Both the position numbers and the translations under genes were made by a program. Positions 11,901 to 23,900 of a DNA stretch of 64,000 nucleotides are shown here, piece by piece (the stretch's first letter is position 1; the number at the start of each line of letters is the position of its first letter). Origin of the DNA: Cynocephalus volans (taxonomy: Eukaryota > Chordata > Mammalia > Dermoptera > Cynocephalidae). The stretch is from the NCBI RefSeq assembly GCF_027409185.1, contig NC_084461.1:189074001-189138000 (forward strand). The letters run 5' to 3'. A model generated the notes under the pieces. The model saw only the letters and a list, made by a program, of their open reading frames with translations. It did no database searches and was not told the DNA's origin.

Positions 11901-14900
11901 AGGGAGAGACAAAAATCAAATTAGGGAAAAAAGTACAGGAAGCTATGACTGGGTGTAAAATAGGGGGCACAACAGTCTAGGTGGTCAGGAAAGGCACCCC
12001 AAGACAGCAATGTCGACTTGAGCCCTGCCAGCCTGAAGATGAGAAGGAATTACTTAGGCAGAAGTGGGGAATCATACACAAAAGCACAAACGGAGAAAAA
12101 GCACATTCATCTGCAGTCCCTGAAGAGCACATATTTACAGGAACTCTCTCAAGAAGCCATGTTCATTTAGAGAAAAGAATCTCTAAAACTGAGGCCTCAT
12201 GCAGCACCTGGCCCAACAGAAGCTCAATTTTATCACTTATCACATTTTACTTTACTGAATCTAATGATAGAACAACCCAATCAGAACTTATTTCCATAAA
12301 GGTAAAAAGACCTTTAGGTCTACTTTAAAAGAAAGGAAATCTTAAAAATATCACAGAGGTGGGGCCAGCCTGTGGCTCACTCGAGAGAATGTGGTGCTGA
12401 TAACACCAAGGCCACTGGTTCGGATCCAATATAGGGATGGCCGGTTATCTCAATGGGTGAGCATGGTGCTGACAACACCAAGTCAAGGGTTAAGATCCCC
12501 TTACCGGTCATCTTTTAAAAATAAATGAATAAATAAATAAATAAATCACAGAGCTGAATCTGCTACTTTATAAAATGACTCAAGTGAGCATATGTTGTCG
12601 GAAGGGTTCCCAAAGAGGGTGGCAGATCAGAGCAATTACAAATTGCTACCAAAACAGAATTAAAAAAACAAAACTAAAAACAAAGTAATCAAGAATTAGG
12701 AAGGGGAGTAAGGGTTAACATTTAAAACAAAACATTTCTTTTCAGCTCCACACAATGCTTTGTTAATTAATCTGTAATAGGTGAACACTCAATTTTTTTT
12801 TTTTTTTTTGGCAGCTGGCCAGTATGGGTATCCAAACCCTTGACCTTAGTATTATAAATTACTCAGTTTTTAATATTCTTTGCAATTTAAAAACATGAAA
12901 TAATATAAAAATTATCCATTTTAAAGTATACAATTTAGTGGCTTTTACTATATTCACAAGGCTATACACCCACCACCACTATCTAATTCTAGAATATTCC
13001 CATCACCTCCAAAAGTAACTCCATACCTGTTAGAAGTCACTCGCCATTCCTCTCTTCCCCCAACCCCTGGCAAGCATTAATCTACTTTCCATCTCTATAG
13101 ATTGGCCTATTCTGGACATTTCCACAGATATCTTAACACTTAATTTTATACCAATCTGATACAGTCAAATATAAGAATTATTCACACTTACATCTTCAGA
13201 TTTTAGCACTTCAGCCCTTTCCACATAGACCAGCTGGCAAACATCATCTTCTATTGAGTTGAACTGGCGGCCATTGCATGCCATATAAAAACTATCTGCA
13301 TCAGCCTATGTACACCAATGGGGAAAAGGAAAAGATTAAAATAGATATCGTGAAAGTTTGCTTTATATTCGAGATGCATGGCTTCAATTATTCTCCTCAT
13401 CAGCTTTTAAAATTTATACTTAGGAGAGAAAGCAACCACCAAAAGTAACATCTATTGAAGCAGTCTGGTGGGCTTGAACTCTGCAGGTCAATGTCCTACA
13501 TCTCTAAAATGTTTCCTGAGCTACTTGAGAATTTTTACTTGAACTGGCAGAAGCTACTGAAGTGCAATAAACTCATAGCTAGTACAATTTTAATATTCAG
13601 CACCGCACTCTCCCGAGTGAGCCACGGGCCGGCCCACAATTTTAATATTCAAACAACAACGGTCAACATTTCCCTTGATAACAATTTTCCCCCCTCTAGT
13701 CCTCACTTTTGCAGCAACTGATGGCAAACACTCATTTTTGCAAAGCTTGGAACCAAACCATAATTGACAACTGTTACGGAAGAATTCTTTTTTAAAAATG
13801 TCAGCATTTATGTTAGAAAAAAATTAAGGACCACTGGAAATTATATGAAATGAAAAACCAACTCCTGGGCTGGCCCCGTGTCTCACTCGGAAGAGTGTGG
13901 CGCTGGTAGCACTGAGGCTGCGGGTTCGGATCCTATATAGGGATGGCCGGTATGCTCACTGGCTGAGTGTGGTGCAGACCACACCGTGCCAAGGGTTGTG
14001 ATCCCCTTACTGGTCAAAAAAAAAAAAAAAAAAAAACCAACTCCTCTTCAATAAATCAAGTAATAATAACACACAATAGTTAGATAAGGATCCCATCAGG
14101 AGTTTTTAAACAACCTAGTGTCCAATACCAAAAGCAAAATTTCTGGTCAAGGACAAGAGATCTAAGATGAACCAGCCCTTAAAATACTAATGGTCTCACT
14201 CCTCTGCAGTGGAAGACAGATGGAAAAAGGAGAAACAGCCCCGTGTAGGTAAAGATGCAAAGACACATGTGCATTTGTGAATATGGACACAGGTAAATGA
14301 AGCCTTATAGTCTAGGCTTAGTAGAAAGCAACAAAGAGATGATTCCAGTATTTAAACTCAGCCAATTTTTTGAGGCAACAGAGAGTCCACAGCTTGTCTG
14401 GATTTCACTCCCACATGGGCAGTGGCCCAAACATAGAAAGTTGTGTGCTTTGGCCCTACCAAAGTAGACTAGCTGCTTCTGGGGGGAATTCTGCAAAAGG
14501 AAATGACGCATTGTCAACATCTAGGAAGAGATTCAGGCTGTACCAGGCAGAAATAGTCTTGCCTGTCTACCCTCATAGGGCTCTGAATCTCACAGCCACC
14601 GTAAGCTTCTCAGCAGCTTTTAATTCCATTCCAATGACGTAATTCAATTGTGGATTCTTGATTATTTATGCTTTCTTAATATGACCAAGTGAGCTAAGCA
14701 GCTGAGTTAGGATGATCAATTCCAAATGTACTTTTACTTTTGAGGGGGCAGAGGGAGCATTCTTGAAGGAAATAATCTGTGTATCGGGTACAGTGCATTT
14801 TAACTTCAAAATGTTTAAAACCAGTTGTTGGATAATAAACCTCTTTAATACTGAGAACAGCCAACCTAAAATGGCTTCCCCCATTCTTCAGGAACAATGG

Positions 14901-17900
14901 CTTTTTCCTGAAGTGCTTTTGGAAGTATAAGCAGCACAGTGAGCACAAGAATTCATGTACTGAAGGAACTGACTGCCTGGAAGTCAGGGCCTCTGCTCAG
15001 CTCTTCAGGGCCTCAGGCACCACCAGGAGCTGGCTGCCAAAGAAGGCCAACCCCTCCTTCGACTCAGACCTCTGTAAATGCTCGCTAAGCAACCAAGTGT
15101 CTTCAGAGGAGGTGGCAAGGTGTGCGACCAAACCCGCTCAACACCAGACAAATTATTCCTTTCTTGGGGGAGCTGCTGATCTATACCAAAGAAATATACT
15201 TTTTGAAATGACAATATCAGTAAACAGTTACTATTTTCCAATTTAAACGCATTGATCTCCTTCTCTAAAATCTCGGTATTAGAAATGTAGCTTCATTTGT
15301 TTGAATATTTACTGAGCACCTAGCATGTGTCAGACAGTGTGCTGTACACTAGGAATAGAGCGGGGAACAAAATATACATGGTTCCTACTTCAACTCACTG
15401 TCAAAATGCACGAAACAAAAGCCTGAAGCTAAACGCAAAAAACATAGAAGAAACAACTCTTTTATTTAAAATGTTTGCGTTGTATGGATCCCCAAACTTA
15501 AGAAACCCAGCCATTACTGGGTTCTTTTTAGTCCTTTGTTTTTACTGTTCTCTTCCGAGAATGAACTCCGAAAAAGTCAAATCCATTATAATCAAGGTTC
15601 CTTCGCTGCCACAGTGATCAACTACAGCATCGAGAACATATTTTCACTTCTCAAAAGAGGGGTCTTTCAGGCTGTCCTAACTAAGCACGCAAGTGAAAAT
15701 GAACGAACACATTCTCTTGAGAGATTATCTGTCCTTTTTTGTACCCCAAACAACAAAACTGAACCCCTTCTGCTTTCCTTTGTCCTGATGAATTACAAAT
15801 TCCTTATCGAAAGACCAAGTTTCCGAAAGGTCATGCTATGAAGTTTGTAAGTACATCGCTTTATAAGACCTCCAACATAAAGCTAAGGCTAACAGAAATT
15901 CAAGAGATTATAAAAGATACAGAGAAGGCTTATGATTTTTTTTTTGTGGGGGGAGGTGCAGCTGTCCAGTGAGCCAAACTCTTGACCTTGGTGTTATTAA
16001 CACCATCTTCTAACCAACTGATGTAACTGGCCAGCCCATGATTTCTTATTAAAAATTCTCTGGTAAGAAAAACAAAGAAATAAGAATGTAGTTAGCTGCC
16101 CAGGCTATGTAGTCAAGCTACATGGGTTAGAACCCTAACTCTGATACTCATTAGCTGTCTAACTTTGGGCAAGTAACTTATCTCTGCCTGTTTCCTCAAC
16201 TACAAATATAAAAGTAACAACACCTACCTCATGGCACCATTGAGAGGATTCAAAGAGATAATGCATGAAAAGCACTTAGCACAGTATTCAGAATCTAGTA
16301 AGTGCTCAATAATTGGTAGCTATTAAGTCTATTATTCTCGTTAGAGCCCAATATCAATTAACAACTTCCAGTCTTACCCCAAGAGGGTTATTAGGTCTTA
16401 GAAACTCCTTAATAGGACGGGCCATGCTAGGGATCAGACTCTAAGATCCAATGTTAGCAATATATAATCCAACTCATAATACCACAGTCAAGGGCTCTAT
16501 TCTCATGGGAAAGAACACACAGCAAGCTGTTTCATAGTCTCAGAAAACATCTGTCAACTTGAGCAACCTGCACTTGATCAAAAGAAAGAAGTGGAAAGGA
16601 TAGTGCAGATATACAAAGAAAATCCATTAACAATAACAGAAAATACCCTCAGTATTCTCTGCACATTATGAAGGGCGGCACTTGCTATAGGATAGTTTGT
16701 GGTTTATTAAACAGGTTAGTGTTGTGGGGTTATCAGACTTTAGATTGTTTCAAAAACCTAACAAGTTCTTAAACATTTTTTCCCAATCTATTTCTGTGAC
16801 TTTTCCTTTGTATTACTTGCTGATTGCCCTTGTTTTTTGTTTTTGCGGCTGTCTGGTATGGGGATCTGAACCTTTGACCATGGTGTTAAAATACCGTGCT
16901 CCAACCAACTGAGCTAACTGGCCAGTCACCCTTAATTGTTAAGTAGAAACTATAACTAAAATATTGCTGTTGGGCCGAACCTGTGGCTCACTCGGGAGAG
17001 TGCGGCGCTGGGAGCGCCGCGGCCGCCAGTTTGGATCCTATATAGGGATGGCCAGTGCGCTCACTGGCTGAGCGTGGTGCGGGCGACACCAAGCCAAGGG
17101 TTGCGATCCCCTTACCGGTCACAAAAATAAATACATAAATAAATAAATAAAAATTTAAAAAAATAAAATATTGCTGTTACAGAATGTCTTGCTAACAATG
17201 ATGGTCTCCCTTCTTCTTCATACCTTTGTCCCACTCCTACTAGAGGACGAGTATGTCCTAGGGATTAAAAGTGAGGGCTCAATCCCTGCTTGGTCATTTA
17301 TTTATAGCTATGTAACCCTGGGTAAATCACAAATCTCCCTCTGCTTTCAATTTCTTCATCTGTTAAACAAGAATAACAACAGTATCTGTCCACTTGAAAA
17401 GACTGTAGTGAGAATTAAATGAGAACGCATGTGCAGCAGTTAGCAGTGAGTGGTATAGAAGCAGCCATCTATAAAGGTTACATATTAACACCATTATGCT
17501 TACTATCATGTGGTACCAGATTTAAGTGGTTTAAGGCTCCACTTTCCCATTGTTTGCAAAGCTCCTCAGTGCCCCAGGAAATTCTTTTGTCGGTCAGTGA
17601 AAGGAGTTAAGTGTTTTTCTGTTCTTAATGTCAACTTGTGAAGTTCAAGTCTATAGGATGATTGAAACCCATGTTTTAATTGTGTCTGTCAATGGTGTAG
17701 TACCTTGTAAAGGTTAAATAACCATGTACCCTCTTGTACACAGGACTCTACATTAAGGTTTTCTCTGGGGCCCACAGAACAGGTACAAATATGATCCAAC
17801 TCTCATTTCTCTAATTTCCTCCACATGGCCATGGAATGGCTGCCACTGCTATCAACTCTGGATTTCTGTAACAAGGAAGGAGGAGATGGCAAACAGGCCT

Positions 17901-20900
17901 TGTGTCATAGGCTTCCTTTCATCATAAACCTCGGTGACCAGTCAAAGAAACAATGGCAAATGATCCTACAGGCACACCCATTTCTTTGTCTAATAGTAAG
18001 TTAGAATTGTTTACCTGGGGCAAATTCAGGAAGTTAACTTTTGACAAAGCTGCATGTCAAAACCTAATGAAACCTCAATGAACAAACACAAATAGAATGA
18101 AACCTAAGGATAGGGTAGCTCTTTGGTAACCCGAATAATACTTAAAGCTTACCTCATTTTTATATTCATATAAAAACATGCATACTCATAAAAATGAGTA
18201 TGCAGAACCAAGAGAATACCTCTCTAACATCTTTGGAAGTGAGGTGCATGCAAAGTACTGCTAGAAGCAGTAAGTGAAATGGAATAAATGGCAAAACCTT
18301 CCCACATCAAAAAGTATGTTATACTCCATAAACACTTTTAAAAATTGAAAATATCACCATTCTTTCAGTGTTTCTGTCTCTATAGTGCAGTGATTTCCAA
18401 TCAGAACACTAAACCATCTTTAATAATTCAAGGAATGTCACAAAATCCCTTGTCACCAAAAGTTTAAAAAATTAAAATAGATTTTCAAAAATGTGCCAAA
18501 GAGTACCTTTAAAAAGAGAATAACAACCACTCAAAAACATTTAAAAAAAAAAAAAAAAAAAAAGAGAGAATAAAAAAAGCAGTAGTAATGGCAAAATAAT
18601 AAGACAGCATCAACTTCAAAAGCTTGGGAACTACTATTTTACTAGAATAGTTACAACTGGATAAACAAACAGAATCCTAGATTTCATATCCAATACGATC
18701 TATAAAAAATCACATGTATGGGCCGGCCCCGTGGCTCACTCAGGAGAGTGCGGTGCTGGTAGTGCCGAGGCTGCAGGTTTGGATCCTATATAGGGATGGC
18801 CAGTCTGCTCACTGGCTAAGTGTGGTGCAGATGACACCAAGCCAAGGGTTGTGATCCTCTTACCAGTCAGAAAAAAAAAAAAAACATAGGTATGAATTAA
18901 GATTGTATTTCTGCTAGTGAATTTAGAAATAAATCTAGAATTACAACAATACCCTAGAACACATACGTCAAGAACCTTAAGCGCAAAACAGAAATCACAC
19001 ACAGCTGGTAACATACAGTTTCAACAATACAGTTTCTGTGGCAAAGAGATTTTTAATATCTTAACTTTTACCTGTGCACTAAACTTCATCAGCACCATAT
19101 ATTGATTTGGAGTAGAGTCTCTGATGATTTTCATTTGTTCAATTACTTCGTTAAATGGGGCGACAAACTTCATGAGGTCATGACTGGTCATTGTAGCGGG
19201 GACTGTGAGAATACACAGCATGGCACTGCGCCTCACATCTTCTTTTAAGGAGGTCATCTTACTAACAAGACAATAATTAGACTGTCTTGAATAGATGAAG
19301 TATGGTTAGTTCAGACAACACTAATTGACAACTTTTGTATCCAAGAAAATAGAAAAAATGAAATCTGTAATATTTCACAAATCAATTTAAACAGCTTGTT
19401 TTATTTTACTTGGAAATACACATTAGATGGGTAAATGTAGAATCCCTTAAAACACACCTGCAGTGGAATTTAAAGCAAACTTTAAAATGTTCTACATTAC
19501 ACCTCTCACCATAATTTTTAATCTTCAGTTAAAGGCTTGTTAAGGTTATAAGTCTGCATTAGGCAAATTCTCAGTTTGTATTTTATTCTCATTTAGATTT
19601 TGAATAATAATCTGTCATTGGATAACTTAGAAGCACAGCTCTAGCTATGAACTTCTCTCATAGGTCTAGAAGAAAAAAGAGCTCTAAATATAAGAGAGAA
19701 TTCTAAACCATGAAGATGTGATTAAAGATTACATAATGTATTGCTGGGTTGGAATAGCTGAAATAGAGGGGCAAGAAAAGCCTCCTACAATACAACTTGT
19801 TTTTGAAATGCTGTAAACTCACTGGACAGCTGTGAACCAAAATGGCTACCTGAGTACTTGCTGTTTTCCCAGGAAGAACCTGGCAAACAAGTTAGCACAG
19901 AACAGCCTTTAAGATATCAGCTACCAATTATCTAAGGAGCTGATGGCCCAACTTGTGGATTATCTAACCAAATGCTTCCTTTCACTGGGCCCCAGCAAGC
20001 TGTGTTTGGACCACAGAAAAGGGTAAAAAAAAAAAGTGATAGAATTGTAGTTAGTTCACTGACTTCTTGGCAGCTTCTTTGGTAAAGATTTAGTGGGGAT
20101 TTGAGACTATAATAACGTTGTGTATCACTTTCTTTTTTTTATCTTTCTTCCTTTCAGTTCTCCAATCACCTTTCATGTCACCTGCTAAGGGAATGTTTTT
20201 CCAGGTATATTCTTTTTTTTTTTTGGTGGCTGGCTGGTACAGGGGTCCAAACCCTTGGCCTTGGTGTTATAACACTGCGCTCTAACCAACTGAGCTAACT
20301 GGCCAACCCCCAGGTATTTTCTTAAGTGTATCTACATGTGTTTTTTGTTTTTTGTTTTTTTTAATAAGGAAAAGCTTTGACCCAATCCACAAGATTAGCC
20401 AAATGTAAAATATCTGAGAATTCTTTAATACACAATACATGAAAGTACTATCTTTTTGAAGTTTTCTCTACCCTAAGGCAGAAAATAGACCAACCCAAAA
20501 GGAAAAAGGTTTTTCTTACTTTGTCTTGTATAAATGCATAATACCATGAACTATTTCAACTGATGGATTTCCACTGAAGAACGAAATCTGGTCTGGAAGC
20601 TGTTTGGATGGAGAATCGGGAGCAGTGTTTATGCATTCTTTACTTTGATCTCTACTTCTCTGTGCAGTAGGGGATGCTTCTGAAGACTTCCTTTCTTCCA
20701 TTGTAGCTTTTAGCTCATCTTTCACAAATCAAAAATTAGTATATTATAAATGGATAAGAAATATGCTGAAGGATTCTAACTAGATTAAAATTTCAAGTCA
20801 GAGAAGCGAATTTTTCTTTCTAAGGAATTTATTCTTTGACTGAATCATATGGATTGTACATATTTAGGGTGTACAGAGTTATAGTTCAATAAATGTATTC

Positions 20901-23900
20901 AATGTATAATGATCAACTCAGGGTAGTTAGCATATTTACCATCGCAAAAATTTATCATTTGTGATGAGAACATTTGAGCTCCTCTCTCTAGCCATTTGAA
21001 AACATAAAATAAATGTTAATTATAGATATCTAGCACTACTGTACACCACTACCTACCTAGCTGTAATTTCGTGTCCATTAACTAAATGCTCACTATTTCC
21101 CCTCCCTACTCCCCCACCCAGCTTCTAGTAACCATAATTCTACTCACTACTGAAGAATAAACTTTGATAGGGAAATTGTAATGCACTGCATTAAGAACTA
21201 TACTTGCAGAACAGCTGAGTTTTGGGGGCATCTCAACTTTAAAGCTCTCTGCCCCATAGAAATCTCATTAACACCCTCAGAAACTCAAGGATGCCTCTTA
21301 TATTAAGCAGTACCATGATATGAGCAGGTGTCTCCCATTACATGCTCCTCAGTGGAACAAACATTCCAAACTATTAAATATGAAATCCAAACGTACCAGC
21401 TCTGACCACCTCCATGCTGGAGATGCAGTATATTATCCACTCCCTGGCTGGAATGAGCTAGCAGAGCAAAGGAAGTCACAACATGTTTATCTGGATGCAT
21501 TCGTGATTTGTCACTGACTTAGGTGGTTAGAAGCTCTCCCCCACCAAAATCCAGTTGTCAACCCAGGTTATAACCCAGAAAGAAATATTTGGAGACATTC
21601 GAATGTGGTGTAATGACCATATGTAAAGCACATAGACAGTGAAAGATAAAAGTATGCTAGAGGCCAAAATCACAGGCTCATCAAACAACATGTATAAAAC
21701 AGGCAACCAGGGACTCACATTACAAGACAGAGTTTAGGGTTTTAGAAAGCACACCTGAGTTGGACTTCATGGTCTCAATAATCACATCTGTCATTTCTCG
21801 ACGGCCAAGATGCTGATGGATGATTGCTGCTTTCTCCCCTGGTGACTTCCCTTCTAAACAGGCTACAGCTGAAGCTAATGTCTTCTTTTTGATTTCCTCA
21901 TCAGACATTTCCCCAGCTAAAGAACACATGAATAATTAATACCTGATAATAACAACCTCCTCTCCGTTCTCAATGTATCCACTGGTAGGTTTCCCTTTTC
22001 CCTCTGCTGCCCTCCCCCAAGATGATAAGACAGCCTTTGCATTATCCACCTCACTCATTTCTGAGACTCCTGCAGTACCCAGTAAACAGTTAATAAATAG
22101 CCAGTACAATAAACTCAGAAATGCAGGGCTGTTCTAGTGAAATCATGCACTTTAAAGCAAATCAACAAGAGTAAAAGCCTTAGGGAAGGTTCGACAGCGA
22201 TTATGCCCAAATAAACTAACATTTTAGTAACACCCGATAAAGTGAAACTATGTGTTAAGCCCAAAATGAAGGTATCAAGTCCATAAATAAACAAAATTTC
22301 AAAAATCTTAAGGGGTAGCCTTCTTAAACATCCTAGGTTACCCTCATGCCATGGCTCAAGCCATGAAAATCTAAGATTATTGATTTAAATCAATGAAACA
22401 CATAAAAAGGGAAAAGGAATTTGGAGGCTTGACTAGAAATATCCTTAATTTAAGCTCTGTTAGGGCACAGCCTGTTTTGCCCACCATTGTATTTCCAGCA
22501 CTTAGAACTTATACTACAGTGGCTAGCATGCAGTGGAAGCTCTCTAAGTAAAATAAAATTAAATTAAATCATATTCAGTCTTTAATATGCAGCTCCAAAG
22601 TTAATGTACTCAGGGAAGTTTCCAGTGACACCATCCCTACCTGCCCCTGCCCGCCAAACCAAACAGATCCTCTTGTAATAGATTCCCAAACTGTTTCTCC
22701 TTTCCTTCACAGCACTTGTCATAGTTTTGTTTGTTTGGTTGGTCTTTTTTGTATTTATTCAATTCTTCTGTCTCCCCCACTGAACTGCTGGCACCATTAA
22801 AGTAGACACCATGTCTGATTCTGCATACAACAAAACTTCCAGCACATAATGAGCATTCAATCTTTTTTTTTTTTTTTTTTTTTTGATGGCTGGCCAGTAT
22901 GGGGATCTGAACCTTTGACCTTGGTGTTACAAGGCTGTGCTCTAACCAACTGAGCTAACCAATAAATATTTCCTGAATGAATGTTCGGGTAATTATTTGA
23001 GGACCAAGGAACAGCGTCATAGCTGGATGCCCCTCTAACGAGACGTGTAGCTGGTGGTATAGTGCTCAGACCTTCAAGTCCAGCTCCCTGAGTTACAATC
23101 CCAGTTTCACCACTTACAGATAACCTTGGGCAAATCATTGAATCACTGGGTGCTACGGATTAAATACGTCTCCCCAAAATTTATGTATTGGAAACTTGAC
23201 CCCCACTGTAATAGTGTTATGGGGATGGGAAATCTAATAATGATATTTGAAAGGTGGGGCCTTTAGAGGTGATTAGACTGTGAGGACAGTCCCTTGTGAA
23301 AGGATTGATTCATTCATGGTGCAATGGGTGTGATTCTAATGGCTTTATAAGGAGGGTAAGTCAAAAAGTCAGCTCTCTCTCTCTTGTTCAGTCCATTTTC
23401 ACCATATGATACTCTGCGTGGATACAGAGGCTTATCACCAGGAATAAGGCCCTTGCCAAATGGGTTCCCTGGACCGTGGACTTCCCAGCCTCCAAAACTG
23501 TAAGAAATAAATTTCATTTTCTTTATAAATTACCCAGTTTCCGGTATTCTGTTAGAAGGAACAGAAACGGACTAATACAGTTTGGGCTTCAGTTTCCCAA
23601 TCTGTAAAAGGTACATACCACCCATCTACCTCATAGGGGTACTGCAAAGATAACGTACACAAGTTGTTTACTACAATGCTGGGATATGGAAAGTATCCAA
23701 ATTTCAGTTACTATTACTATCATTACAGGGCACCTAAGTGGATATCCTTCCAAAGAGGAACAGTTTAATGAAACCACGGACTGTCAGTGTCTCTGGGAAC
23801 CCATTCCCTGCCTTCACAAAGCCTAGAGGAAAGCAAGTGAGACAAACGCACAACTCGACTCTTAACGCAGGGCGGAGAAGGAGACGCGCCGGGTAAAAAC

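Larger units (their letters stand above)
11250..13191 (-). other. BRAP intron 5
   Basis: Old interspersed repeats near 11400-11530 and 11740-11960, one dimer SINE, one truncated SINE, and an old L1-like remnant at 12870-13150. Nothing else recognised. Confidence 0.65.
13306..19071 (-). other. BRAP intron 4
   Basis: 5.8 kb with six SINE insertions (one only 38 bp), two MIRs and a perfect 11-bp hairpin at 18179-18204. Stretches 14045-15300, 15400-15930 and 17450-18700 show nothing else recognisable. Confidence 0.7.

Noticed and set aside
23151..23579. Endogenous retrovirus with coding capacity
   Set aside because: Only a solo LTR is present; no gag, pro, pol or env sequence adjoins it.
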